The notes beneath the pieces were generated by a model. The model was not told the origin of the DNA and ran no database searches. It worked only from the letters and a program-made list of their open reading frames with translations. A stretch of DNA of 64,000 bases from positions 13,218,215 to 13,282,214 of the forward strand of contig CM072514.1 in assembly GCA_036898135.1 (NCBI GenBank), in the 5' to 3' direction. This DNA is from Oncomelania hupensis. Lineage: Eukaryota > Mollusca > Gastropoda > Littorinimorpha > Pomatiopsidae. Shown here one piece after another: positions 1 through 12,184 of this stretch; the stretch's first letter is position 1; every line of letters starts with the position of its first letter. The position numbers and the translations under genes were made by a program.

Positions 1-163
1 TATTATTATTATTATTATTATTATCCACAAGGACGTAGGATGGTGTGTCTTTATCCAACCATTATGCTTGATGTAAAGCAGGTCTTAATATCTCGTGTTT
101 TGAGATAATTACGTGTTCTTGAATCTTGAAGTAATAAACAAATGCACAGAAGTGCATACTGGC

Positions 164-198
<35 letters not shown>

Positions 199-289
199 CA
201 TGGCCTGCTTACCGAAAACTAAGATGTGTCGGGGAAAGAGGTGTAGGCACTTGACAATCCAAAATCTCTCTCTTCCCATCACACAGACT

Positions 290-812
290 CCTCAACTACC
301 TGTAAGATACAACACCAACTTCATCAACATCACCAACATCATCAGCAGTATCTCCATCATCAACATCAATAGCACCAACATCATCATCATCATCAACAAC
401 ATCACCGACACCAACATCATCGTCAACGTCATCAACAACACCAACATCACCAACATCATCATCTGCACCTCCATCATCAACATCAATAACAACAACAACG
501 TCATTATCATCAACATCATCGACACCAACATCATCGTCAACATCACCAACAACACCAACATCATCAACAACATCAACAGCATTGTCAACAACATCATCGA
601 CATCATCAACAACAACATCACCAACATCATCAGCAGAATCTCCATCACCAACATCAATAACACCAACAACATCATCATCATCAACATCACCAACACCAAC
701 ATCATTGTCAACGTCATCAACAACACCAACATCACCAACAACATCAACAGCATTATCAACAACATCATCATCGACATCGTCAACAACATCATCAACAAAC
801 TCCAAAATAAAA
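290..812. repeat. CAT/CAA trinucleotide-rich tract
   Basis: Imperfect (CAN)n gives long open frames of Ile/Asn/Thr on one strand and Met/Leu or Asp/Val on the other. These are not genes. A (GACA)n tract lies at 166-197 and (ATT)n at 1-24. Confidence 0.9.
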
Positions 813-829
813 TGCACGTTCCTTGCGCT

Positions 830-1440
830 TGAGCAGGTAGGGGAGAGAGTGGCCATTAGATGTTTAAAACCATTGACACCACGTACTAAAAACAGGCAGA
901 GCCAGTGCGGCAGGTAAATTTCATTTGAGGTTTTAAAGAAAAATGTTTTGAGGACCTAAAAGCCAGTCGGTGTACCATCTCTGTGTGACACAAACAGTGT
1001 TGGAACATGAGCATAACAAACAAACTAATTAAAATGGTCCCTTTCAAAACAACCTAATTAATTGTCGTTTGGAGTAAGAATTATTCAGAATTAACGGGAT
1101 TTAGTTTATTTCGTTAAAAAAAAATCCCGTACTAATTGGGTGTTGCAATCTGTTTAGATCATAACAACGACAACAAATACTCGTAATATCGCGAGATAAA
1201 ATTATAAAAGCAAAATAACAAACATAATTAACTAGTGTGTTAGAGGTCTGATTCGACAGCGGAAACCAAGCAAATTAATGGAATCTGCCATGTTGACTTG
1301 CACAGTGGATTTATTTTCCGAGTGAGATCCAAAGCTGTCCCACTGTAGTTGACATGTTTTTTTTTTGTTGTTGTTGTTTATTTAAAATATCCATAACTAC
1401 TTCCGGTGTTTATTTTCGTACCAAATTAATTGTCGGCTGA
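830..1440. other. AT-rich stretch with no recognisable feature
   Basis: No repeat, exon or RNA gene was recognised on either strand. Confidence 0.5.
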
Positions 1441-1555
1441 TACTGTCTGTAAGCTCTTCCGCTTGGAGACCTTTGTTTGAACCACCCAATGAAAATCTAA
1501 CGTCATGATAGATGCACTAGCTGAACCGCTCCTGCCTAGGAGTGTCTATGCATTT

Positions 1556-1702
1556 TATCGTTCTTATAGAGCGATCTTTTTTGGGACCAAGAGCTGCTCA
1601 AGGCGCTGGCCGAAACAGAATCTCATTCGAACCGCCCGATGCGTCCTCTTGCTGCTTTGGGCGCATAGTCTGGCGCTCAGACCACTGAGCACAATTCTAG
1701 AC
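1556..1702 (-). mobile_element. SINE-A fragment interrupted by SINE-B copy 1
   Basis: AAGAGCTGCTCAAGGCGCTG and CTGAGCACAATTCTAG match SINE-A in reverse. The match resumes after SINE-B with GATGGGGAAGAAAGG at 2299. Confidence 0.78.
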
Positions 1703-1712
1703 GACCGGGGAT

Positions 1713-2290
1713 TACATTACATTGCATTATTATTGCTTTAGGTCCAGCGGACTCTTCCGAGCCAAATCAGGACCGGACAACCCCCAATCCGCATAAAAGA
1801 TCTGCTGAAACAACCCTAGTGGTAAAACTGAAGGCTCTCCACCAGCCAGTCACTTTACAATAAAGACATCCCACGCAGGGGACGGCTGAGGCTTCACCCC
1901 AACTTATCGAAACCCCGTTTACAAAAACAAAATAGAATACAAACATCATTATAAATTATCAACAAAACACATACATATAAAATGCCTACATTGCTAAATA
2001 ATAACATCATAGGAAGCCCTAGTGACCACCCGGCAGAAAGCGTCCAACATTCCCAAGCTGATCCAACAGACCTCATACACAAACAAGGAGTCTTGTCCCG
2101 GAAGAGTTTTCAAGAAAAAAGGTAGGAGACTGGTCTAGCGAAGAAGACGATAGTATAGCAGATTGATAGAAAACAGCAGGAATGGGAAAGAACAAATGAG
2201 AAAGACAGCGACAGTGGGAATTTAAAGCACTAAATTTCCAGAAAGTGGGGATACTATTTATACTGAAACCCCCGGCACCCCCACGGGGGT
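1713..2290 (-). mobile_element. SINE-B copy 1 (hairpin-ended retroposon)
   Basis: The 578 bp has an exact duplication GACCGGGGAT on both sides (1703-1712, 2291-2300). Read on the minus strand it begins with a GC hairpin (ACCCCCGTGGGGGTGCCGGG), then TATAAATAGTA, and ends in a (GTAAT)n tail. It is inserted inside a SINE-A copy. Family class is unknown; no pol III boxes were recognised. Confidence 0.88.
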
Positions 2291-2312
2291 GACCGGGGAT
2301 GGGGAAGAAAGG

Positions 2313-2607
2313 AAAACTATACACTGAAACAACCATCACACTAATAGCAACAGTAACATGACCAGTACTCACAACTATACACTGAAACAACCATCACACT
2401 AATAGCAACAGTAAGATGACCAGTACTCACAACTATACACTGAAACAACCATCACACTAATAGCAACTGTAAGATGGCCAGTACTCACAACTATACACTG
2501 AAACAACCATCACACTAATAGCAACTGTAAGATGGCCAGTACTCACAACTATACACTGAAACAACCATCACACTAATAGCAACAGTAAGATGACCAGTAC
2601 TCACAGT
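2313..2607. repeat. 58-bp tandem repeat, five copies
   Basis: The unit starts ACTATACACTGAAACAACCA and ends GACCAGTACTCACA. Copies start every 58 bp from 2317 and are nearly identical. Confidence 0.95.
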
Positions 2608-2620
2608 CAATGTTTATATT

Positions 2621-2697
2621 TGGGTTACCGGGAATCGAACCCGCAACCTTTGTAACACGAGCTCGCCGCTCTACCCACTGAGCTATCCATTATCCCA
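2621..2697 (-). mobile_element. tRNA-like SINE head
   Basis: The reverse complement shows GATAGCTCAGTGGGTAGAGC and GCGGGTTCGATTCCCGGTAA. Acceptor stem pairing is poor at two or more positions. It is directly followed by a long CT tract. Confidence 0.65.
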
Positions 2698-2699
2698 CA

Positions 2700-3064
<365 letters not shown>

Positions 3065-3454
3065 GACATTTTGTAAGACTAGACTTTAGAGCCTTCAACT
3101 GCTGTCCTATTAAACGGACCAATTTTCAACGTTAACGATTAAAAAAAAAACTCTCTCAATGTATGCATTTCACATGACATGCTCTCGTCCATGAACTGCG
3201 CGGAGTCGTGACACCACTGAAAACGTTTTACGCTCTTTACCATGCGTGCCGGCTTTCTTCTTCTTGTAGTGTAACAGTGATTACGTGCTCGTGTACGAAG
3301 TATTACAGGTAAGGTCATTTAATAGTTTCGGAGGATTGGTTGCCAGGCTTTAGTGTTGCAACTGAACTAGGACAAAGATACTAGAACAGTATTTATAACT
3401 ATCTTTGACTAGGATCCCACTGCCTCAAGTGGTAAACGAACTTTCGGGCTGGGC

Positions 3455-3770
3455 GTGGTATCTCAGTGGATAGTATGACTGCTGGTTTCTTATGCCGAAG
3501 GTCTCGGGTTCCAAACCCCGCAGGTCAGCGAGGGTTTTCACCGGGTACTCCGGTTTCCTCCCTCCCTCCCTTCACTAATGGTATTGGACGTAGTCACTTT
3601 AAAATTTCAAACATAAAACTGGATTTCCTTTCCCTCTTCTAATAGCGATTTGCCTTTATACCACATGTGTGAGTGATGAATGTGTGTTTGTTGTGTATGT
3701 AGGAGTGTCTGTAACGTGTGAGCCTGTATGTTGGTTACAGATCGCCGCGTTTTGAGTCTTGATTTATGAA
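3455..3770 (+). mobile_element. tRNA-derived SINE
   Basis: GGTATCTCAGTGGATAG (A-box-like) and TCTCGGGTTCCAAACCC (B-box-like) are followed by CACCGGGTACTCCGGTTTCC, a body motif found in SINEs of many animals. Confidence 0.75.
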
Positions 3771-3784
3771 TAAGGCGCGTATAG

Positions 3785-4004
<220 letters not shown>

Positions 4005-4009
4005 CAGGC

Positions 4010-4610
4010 TAAAAAAAATCTCTGTTTACGGTATACCGATCAACCCTAATTTTTTGGCCTGACACTTTTGGGAGATCGTCTGGAAAATAATTTGAAAAAA
4101 AAGCGAAAAAGAGAGTCGCACCCAATATCAAAAAGATTTTTTTTAAAATAAGAAGAAGCCGACCTGCTGACCCTAAGTGATGTTTCGATCTTCTGCCCGT
4201 GCCAAGTCATAACCTGTCCCATCCATGCACTAACAAGGAGGTTCGTTGCATAACTTTTACAAGCGCAACCAAATATTAGCTAACAGCCCACGGTCACTAT
4301 TGGTCAACGATCATCACTTTTTATTTGCACATAATAACAAATTGTAAATGACTTGTGTAGCCTACCAATCTTACTGTGTATAAATATAGTAAACTGGTGT
4401 ACTTAGCCTTTAGTCACTCTACTACGAATGGCGGTGCACAATTTGCTGCTGTGCTTTTCTTTTATTTTTTTTGAAAGTATAGCTCTTGACTCATCAACAA
4501 ATTAATTTAGTGATTTAAACCAAAACTGTACTTTTGTGGGCTCAATCTTATTTTTTCCAATGGGACAACACTCACTGTGAATAAGAATATATGACGCTGT
4601 AAATTTGTGA
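4010..4610. other. AT-rich stretch with no recognisable feature
   Basis: Unique-looking sequence with short A runs; nothing identified. The same applies to 3,070-3,450 and 4,930-5,430. Confidence 0.5.
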
Positions 4611-4627
4611 AAGTTAGGCCCTTTAAA

Positions 4628-4919
4628 AAAGGTAAAAGGTAAAGGTAGTCCCATAGCCTGTGACCGTAGGGGAGCGTGATGTTAGAGATCACACTTATCT
4701 TGGGCCAGCGTAATGAGGGTGATGCCCATCTCTCTCCCTCGCTGTTTTACCTTCCCCACCCTTAAGAGAGTAGGTACTCAGTCACAGTTGAGTCAACTGG
4801 GGGCGTTGTTATTTGTCGCTTCACGTTTTGCGGTCACCCATCCAAGTGCTAACCGCACTGGACGATGCTTAACTTGCCACACAGTAGCGAGTGCTCCAAC
4901 CACTGCGCTATCCGACACC
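4628..4919 (-). mobile_element. SINE with tRNA-like head and 5S rRNA-like segment
   Basis: In minus sense it begins GGGGTGTCGGATAGCGCAGT then GGTTGGAGCACTCG (tRNA-like D arm). It continues AAGTTAAGCATCGTCCAGTG and GGTTAGCACTTGGATGGGTG then ACCGC, which is the internal promoter part of 5S rRNA. The 3' tail is (CTTTACC)n. The target duplication CCCTTTAAA flanks it (4619-4627, 4920-4928). Confidence 0.85.
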
Positions 4920-5431
4920 CCCTTTAAAGGGTATATAATCCCAAAACAATCCAATATCAAATCCAAAGGCAAACACACTCCACTTTTTTGTTGTTCGTGC
5001 AATATACACACAAGGCAATATATAAGAACATATTATTTATCCAAAACCCAAAGCCATATACCACGTTCATCTAAACCACTCATTAAACACGAAAAACGCA
5101 GAAATCCCAAAACACGCCAAGAACAAAGGCCGATCCACAATTTTTTTTAACTTAAACATGCACGAAAACACACAAAAGTGGGTATACTCCGCTGCTCAGC
5201 GAAGAACAAGGAGACGTCAAAGAGCGAGAAAAATAATTATGCTACGAAAGAGACTTATCTTGTTGAGAGAAAAAAAGAAGTCAGGCTTAGAGGTACAAGT
5301 GTCATCATCCAAAGCACAAGGACATGCCGAGGCCATCTCTCAAGTCAGGCTTGTCAGCTTATTAAAACAACCACTGCGCTGTCTACGTTGCTATATTATA
5401 TTGGATTGGATTATAGCACAGATTTGACTCA

Positions 5432-5640
5432 CCGCCGTAGCACAGTAGTCGAGCGTTCGCTTGGCATACCGATGATCCAGGGTCCAATCCCGTGGTTGGC
5501 AAGACACAAGTGACCATTTTTACTGTCCATCTTAGGATTATGAATGTTCTGGTGGTTCAGTGTTGATTTAGGTCCATACTCCCTCTTCATTGGGATATTT
5601 ATCCCCGTCTGCCCTATCGCCAATGGCGTTTGTATAGAGC
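5432..5640 (+). mobile_element. tRNA-derived SINE, GACCATTTTT-body family
   Basis: The head is GCCGTAGCACAGTAGTCGAG with B-box-like GGGTCCAATCCC. The body AAGTGACCATTTTTACTGTC and CATCTTAGGAT is shared with 8371-8480. Confidence 0.75.
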
Positions 5641-6065
5641 AGAGGTAAAACCTGAACTTAATCTCCGAAACAGTTATAAGTGATGTTGGTCATCCTAGCA
5701 TACGTTCAGTATTTTCCAAAACAGACATCTAGTACACCTGTATTCAAATAAATTTTAATTTAAAAAAAAAAACATTAAATCAATTCTTAGACTTTTCACA
5801 ATATTGGAAGGTAGGGAAAACCACACCGACTCAACCAAAGCTTTTAGGTTTTGAAGCTAGTTCAGCCAGGCTAGCTATAAATAGCTTCGCCGGTGCTCTT
5901 CTTTCCTTTCCTTTCACTGAAAGGGAGGGTGTAGGCAAGCTATAAATAGCCCGCATGCAGCCAGCAAAATGTGGGAGAACCTAAGAGTGTTGCTCACATA
6001 GGCATTGAGCTGGAGTGAAACCTTCAACAAGCTGGCTCACATTGAAATGTGCTCATTGGATGAAT

Positions 6066-6640
6066 TACATAATTACATAATTGTTGCTTTAGGTCCAGCG
6101 GACTCTTCCGAGCCAAATAAGGACCGGACAACCCCCAATCCGCATAAAAGATCTGCTGAAACAACCCTAGTGGGAAAACTGAATGCCCTCCACCATCCAG
6201 TCACTTTACAATAAAGACATCCCACGCAGGGGACGCTGAGGCTGCACTCTAATTTATCGAACCCCCGTTTACAAAAACAAAATAGAATACAAACATCATT
6301 ATAAATTATCAACAAAACATACATATAAAATGCCTACATTGCTAAATAATAACATCATAGGAAGCCCTAGTGACCACCTGGCAGAAAGCGTCCAATATTC
6401 CCAAGCTGATCCAACAGACCTCATACACAAACAAGGAGTCTTGTACCGGAAGAGTTTTCAAGAAAAAAGGTAGGTGACTGGTCTAGCGAAGAAGAAGATA
6501 GTATAGCAGATTGATAGAACAGAGCAGGACTGAGAAAGAGCAGGAATGAGAAAGACAGCGACAGTGGGAATTTAAAGCACTAAATTTCCAGAAAGTGGGG
6601 ATACTATTTATACTGAAACCCCCGGCACCCCAACGGGGGT
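6066..6640 (-). mobile_element. SINE-B copy 2
   Basis: The 575 bp is flanked by the 12-bp duplication CATTGGATGAAT (6054-6065, 6641-6652). The tail is (ATTAC)n-like at 6066-6083, with the same hairpin end. Confidence 0.9.
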
Positions 6641-7080
6641 CATTGGATGAATGTGAAACCGCTTACAAAGCTCGTCTACACACACCATTGGTGATAGGAC
6701 AGACGCAGGACACCATTCCAGGAAAGAGGTATGACCACCAGACCAAACATTAGAGAGTGAAAATGTTCACTAGTCACGGGCTATGCACCAGTATTAGAAG
6801 TAGTAACTGTTGGAGATCTTACTTTGTTTTACTCTGTGAACGCGACTTCCATTTCGCTTATGCAGGATGGTTGGTGAAGTCTGATAGTGACTGTTACTGC
6901 GCCGTGTTCACGAACAAGCATGATCCCACTGCTGTGGTGACGTTAGTCCTCGTGCCCATAATGATAGTTGCATTACGTCAATTGACGACATGACTAATAG
7001 TCATTAAAGCCCAGTCAAACCGCACGACTACTCTATCAAAATCACCACACAACAACCTACTAAACCATAATAGCCAATGC

Positions 7081-7082
7081 CT

Positions 7083-7149
<67 letters not shown>

Positions 7150-7172
7150 AATGATGATAATGATGATGATGA
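7081..7172. repeat. (GAT)n microsatellite
   Basis: Nearly pure GAT with two AAT variants. A further GAT/CAT tract is at 7607-7675. Confidence 0.95.
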
Positions 7173-7578
7173 TGTGGATCAATTCAATTCAATTCAATTT
7201 ATTGCGTCAAAATAAGACCACCGGCCTGTAGACACGGGGTTAATCACGTGCCACCAATACTGAAACAAAACAGAATTATCAAAAATGCATAAACAGAACA
7301 AAACTGAAGTGTTATGTACCTGGTTTTATAATATACGGGCTGTCCTAAAGTATTACAGAAGCGTTAGAATACTGTTCTCTTTTCTTCATCGAGTAAAATA
7401 TATACATGGCCACATCTCTTGTAATGTCAGAATTTTCATTTGATACTAAATATTTTACCACAGATGGACAAATCCTCGTTACAGTCAAATATTTAAACAA
7501 ATATTTAGTCCTCAAATCATCATACATCTTGCATTTGAAAAGAAAATGCGTCTCATCGTTAATCTCATCACAAATCAA
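7173..7578 (-). mobile_element. LINE 3' end with (AATTG)n tail
   Basis: A 77-codon minus-strand frame begins ICDEINDETHFLFKCKMYDD, the Cys/His-bearing C-terminus of an RNase-H-type LINE. A 3' UTR follows, ending in AATAAATTGAATTGAATTG. The 5' part is absent. Confidence 0.75.
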
Positions 7579-7855
7579 GATGACTTAGATAATGGTTAAT
7601 AAGAAGAAAATGACGATGATGATCATAATTATGATGATCATGATGATGATGATGATCATGGCGATGATGATGATTTACATAGCGCCATTCTTTATGAGTC
7701 GAAGCTCATGGAACAAAATATTTTTGTTGTAGTAGACTGAAGATCTGTGCTTGTCGGCTGTTGCATAAAAAAAAAAAAAAAAAAAAAACTCGGACCAGGT
7801 AAAATGTTCAGGAATAATCAAAATTTCTATTAATAATGTGATCCATTTAGTTTGG

Positions 7856-7857
<2 letters not shown>

Positions 7858-7954
<97 letters not shown>

Positions 7955-8370
7955 TTCTTCTTCTTCTTCTTCTTCTTCTTCTTCTTCTTTCTTCCTTTCT
8001 TTCTTTCTTTCTTTCTTTCTTTTTTTCTTTATTTCTTATTTTCTTTCTTTTTTTTCTTCCTTTCATTCATTTTTTCTTTCCTTCTTTTCTTTTTTACTTT
8101 CATTCTTTCTTACTTTCTTTCTTTCTTACTTTCATTCATTCATTCTTTCATTCTTTCTTACTTTCTTTTTTTATTTCTTACTTTCATTCATTCATTAATT
8201 CGTTCTTTCTTACTTTCATTCTTTCTTACTTTCTTTATTTCTTTCTTACATTCATTCATTCATTCTTTCTTTCTTTCTTTCTTTCTTACTTTCATTCATT
8301 CATTCTTTCTTTCTTTCTTTCTTACATTCATTCTTTCTTTCTTTCATTAATTCATTCTTTCTTTCTCATG
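7858..8370. repeat. Compound (CAT)n-(CTT)n-(CTTT/CATT)n microsatellite
   Basis: Pure CAT of about 95 bp, then CTT of about 38 bp, then degenerate CTTT/CATT of about 380 bp. Confidence 0.96.
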
Positions 8371-8480
8371 GTCGTAGCTCAGTGTTACAGCGTTAGTCTG
8401 GTACACCCATGACCCAGGTTCCAAAAAAGTGACCATTTTTCGCTGGCCATCTTAGCGGTACGATTCACCAATGGTTGGTT
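8371..8480 (+). mobile_element. tRNA-derived SINE fragment, same family
   Basis: GTCGTAGCTCAGTGTTACAG and CCCAGGTTCC are followed by AAGTGACCATTTTTCGCTGG and CATCTTAGCGGTACGATT. It starts right after a CTTT/CATT-rich tract. Confidence 0.7.
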
Positions 8481-8499
8481 TGGACGTTGAACGTCAATG

Positions 8500-8779
8500 T
8501 TCATTCGTTCATATCTCTCTGTGTGTCTGTCTCTCTGTGGGTGTCTCTATCTCTCTGTCATGTCTCTCTGTCTGTCTGTCTGTCTATCCATATTTTTCTC
8601 TCTGTCTGTCTCTCTGTCAGTCCTTCTCTGCCTCTCTATGTCTCCTTGTCTGTATCTGTCTGCCTGTCTCTCTCTGTCTCCCTGTCTCTGTCTTTCTCTG
8701 TCTCTCTCGCTCACATACACACTCTCTATCTCTGTCTTTCTATTTCTCTGTCTGTCTGTCTCTCTCTATTTGTCTCTCT

Positions 8780-8860
<81 letters not shown>

Positions 8861-8905
8861 TTCTTCTTCTTCTTCTTCTTCTTCTTCTTCTTCTTCTTCT
8901 TCTTC
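8500..8905. repeat. CTGT-rich tract, then (ATC)n-(TTC)n
   Basis: Degenerate TCTCTGTCTG to 8780, then ATC of about 80 bp changing to TTC of about 45 bp. Confidence 0.95.
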
Positions 8906-8909
8906 TGTT

Positions 8910-9850
8910 GTATTATGTACCAACTCTATAAAGAGGAGAATTGAACGGCTCTTCTTTGTTAGATATATCTATATATTTATATATAAAGGATTTAAAAAAA
9001 TACATACTTATATACAAAATCCTTTAAAGTTTTACAGTGAATATTTTAAGTTAACTAAGACAGTCGGTCCAGCGTACTGGATGAGCGATGCGAGCTGAGC
9101 CTTAAGTTGATGCGACAGGACGGAGTGACATTGACTGATGGGAAGGGACCTCAAGGCATGACTCCAACACCACCATGCACCGCCAAACTAGCCACAACCT
9201 TCTCACCCGCGACGCCACCTTTATAAATGCACACTAAGACACTTTCACTTCTCGCAGCAATTCATTCGCAATAATGTTTTACTCCTAAAATAGTGTTTAG
9301 TATTATAGAAGATAAAATGCTACACAATTATGTAGATAGTAGGCTATACATTTCCTTCCCTTCCACTCAATGCACTCGGCAGTTTCATAGGGATACTGTC
9401 TTCGCGTTTGGGGCACGCCACGCTTGTGACGTCACATTGGCGGCCATGTTGGAAATGTGGGCTTTTCTCCTGACCAAACATTTTACATTTTACATGGTTG
9501 GGGGCTAGCAGCAGCATCCACGCCTACAAGCCATTGGCAGAGATATAAGAAAAATATAATTATGTCAAAGAACGCACCCTGTTACACCCTCTAACCTTGC
9601 AAGGACAAAGTAAAGATTATAGGCGAGTGTTTTAATTAAACATAACAACCAACCCATGCGAAAATATATGTAACAGATTGACTCCCTTTGTATTTGAAAT
9701 AAGAACGAAACAACCCATATGCAGTCATTTGTATTAGACAGGATTGTATGTAGCACAGTAGATATTAGCGGTATATAAGATCCCAAGGTTCAAGTAATTG
9801 TACCCTATTTATACAAGAACATTTCACTATCGTCCCGCAATTGTTTATAT
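8910..9850. other. Unassigned unique-looking sequence
   Basis: No exon or repeat was recognised. TGACGTCA at 9,426-9,433 lies in a more GC-rich patch (9,400-9,470). Confidence 0.4.
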
Positions 9851-9858
9851 TTATTAGA

Positions 9859-9976
<118 letters not shown>

Positions 9977-9979
9977 AAC

Positions 9980-10585
9980 ATTGGGATCGTTTTGCAATAT
10001 TTAAGTTAAATCTATCAGTCATTTAGGTATACGTCTCAATACATATTTATTTATTTAATTTGTTGGTTGTTTTTTTTCCATCTCAATTCAATGGTTTAAT
10101 GTCTTTTCACAGGAATGTGATTGATATTAGAACATAAATAATAACCAACCTTAACAATAAATAAAGCATGCATTATTTGTTTTAAAGCATAACCATTTGA
10201 ACAATTCAGTTTTCACGATCACATAAAGGTTGCAACGTTTTACACTTTTTAATAAAGGCAAACATCTGGAAAATGTTATACGACTTTTTTTTTTAAATTT
10301 GATTTAACACGCCGGTCATATACGACTTGTTTGACTTTCATTTACCCTTTCGTCCGCTACAATTTGATGACTTCTTGTTCCAGCAATATTTGTAGTTAGG
10401 GAGATTAAAAGGGTGTGTAGAACACATAGTGCTAAAGGTGGCTCGCCTAGCGAGAAAGCACTGCAGTTTATTGATAGTATCGTGGATATAGTCCTTATTA
10501 AATGACGTCCTTCGAGGAATGGGGGAAAGACAGGAAAGATTTAGCTCCCCTTCTCTGCTGTCAATGGTTTGCGTTTGTGGATTAG
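9980..10585. other. Unassigned AT-rich sequence
   Basis: Nothing identified beyond short A/T runs. The stretches 5,645-6,050, 6,655-7,080 and 14,850-15,410 are similar. Confidence 0.4.
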
Positions 10586-10589
10586 AGCT

Positions 10590-10905
10590 ATTGAGACAGA
10601 TGGCCATTTGGCTGTGTTGTTAGCTCCTCAGTGTAACAGCTGGCTTGCTTGGCCATTTGGCTGTGTTGTTAGCTCCTCAATGTATCAGCTGGCTTGCTTG
10701 GCCATTTGGCTGTGTTGTTAGCTCCTCAGTGTATCAGCTGGGCTGTGTTGTTAGCTCCTCAGTGTATCAGCTGGCTTGCTGGCCATTTGGCTGTGTTGTT
10801 AGCTCCTCAGTGTATCAGCTGGGCTGTGTTGTTAGCTCCTCAGTGTATCAGCTGGCTTGCTGTCCATTTGGCTGTGTGGTTGGCTCCTCAGTGTATCAGC
10901 TGAGC
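10590..10905. repeat. Tandem repeat with alternating ~48 and ~34 bp units
   Basis: Units contain GCTGTGTTGTTAGCTCCTCA and GTGTATCAGCTGG, with or without CTTGCTGGCCATTTG. Confidence 0.92.
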
Positions 10906-11127
10906 TTGCTGAATATGAAGGGATTTGTTTTTTTGCAAAGCATAAGAAAACGTCTGAATGAAGTCATCACAAGAAGAAAAAAAACACAAAAAAAACATCT
11001 TCATGCGAAATAAAAGTATCCCCAATTAGGCTGGTTACCAACGGTGATGTAAAGGAATCTAACTTTTTGAAAGAGAATTAATTGCATAAAATAGTTGTAA
11101 AATGTAGGGTTGCAGTCATGCTAGATT

Positions 11128-12184
11128 CAGGGTGGAGAATTCTCCGCGAATCCGCGGATTTCCGCGGAAGGCATTTGCATTTCCGAGAAAAAAATATTGA
11201 GTTCCGAGTGTGAGAAGATGAGGGCTACCCTTTACTGAGCATAGCGGCCAAAAGCGGCCGAAGGTCTAAACAGGCAAAACGTTCAAAAGCGTCCGTATCA
11301 ACCATGTGGTTATATTCTCGCGTTGTTTGAAAGATTGCGAGACTTCCGGCAATTGACTTCCGGTTAAATTCTGTTGTGAAAACATTCGACTGCATTTCCA
11401 CAAGTTTTCTCTGTGATGCGTTCGTTTTTTCGATTCTTTTTTCAAATTTTTCTGTGTGTGTGTCTAAAATGGATGGTTTGGATTCTTCGACTGATGAAGA
11501 AGAGTTTACAGGCTTCCATTTATCAGACATTAAAGTGAGAGAAATGGACTTGGAGTCGGAGGAAGAGATCGGTACTGACATTAGACAATTAGTGTCAGTA
11601 GTGTGCATGCATACGATCTTTCAGACTGGCATGAAAGTAAAGAAGAGGAGGGGGCTTGTTTGGACTTTTTAAAACTTTTTTTATTGTATACACATGGAGT
11701 AATCAAAAACAAGACATGACAAGAGAAGTATAAAAAGGTAGATAATCAAAAGAGATTTATTTCTGTTCATTTTGCACTAATACCTAAGATGTAGTGTTTT
11801 ACTGTTTTTACTAACGTACCCCTAAATATCTCTAAAATTATAAAAATTCTTGCCTGTTTACAGCTAAAAAATAGACAAACGTGTGCCCAGTAAAATTTGA
11901 AATGTGGAGTTTGTGTGTAACAGTGGTGGACCTCAAAACTTTGTTAGGCCTACAAATCAAGATTCTTAACTTTTTTGAAAGACATGTGCATAAAACATTC
12001 TTTTTTTTTTGGTTGTTGTTGCTTCTATTCATGTTTACTTTGTGCTTTTTGCTTTCAGGAGAGGCCCTAAATTACTTTCAAAATAGCATAAATTCATTTT
12101 CTTCCAGGGGGCGAATACCGGGGCTTGGCCCCTGGTCCCCGGCCGGATTTCAGAGATTTCTTGATTCAGTTGTTCTCCACCCTG
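11128..12184. mobile_element. 1.06 kb DNA transposon-like element with CAGGGTGGAGAA termini
   Basis: The left end CAGGGTGGAGAA mirrors the right end TTCTCCACCCTG. TAGATT is present immediately outside both ends (11122-11127, 12185-12190). Just inside the left end are the palindromes GGAGAATTCTCC and AATCCGCGGATT. It may encode a fragment (next entry). Confidence 0.8.
11469..11672 (+). pseudogene. Acidic N-terminal-like frame inside the CAGGGTGG element
   Basis: The sequence MDGLDSSTDEEEFTGFHLSD is followed by more acidic residues. Such short acidic starts are common in DNA-transposon transposases, but no catalytic domain follows. It is probably a leftover exon of an internally deleted element. 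Confidence 0.35.

Noticed and set aside
113..917. Several long open frames (Ile/Asn/Thr-rich, Met/Leu-rich, Asp/Val-rich)
   Set aside because: All are translations of an imperfect CAT/CAA repeat in different frames and on both strands; none has a start context or splice structure.
2621..2697. Possible tRNA gene
   Set aside because: The D and T arms look right but the acceptor stem mismatches and no clean anticodon stem forms. It is better read as a SINE head. The same holds for 12,386-12,460.
10645..11013. A 122-codon frame with repeated SVYQL segments
   Set aside because: It is a by-product of the 48/34-bp tandem repeat.
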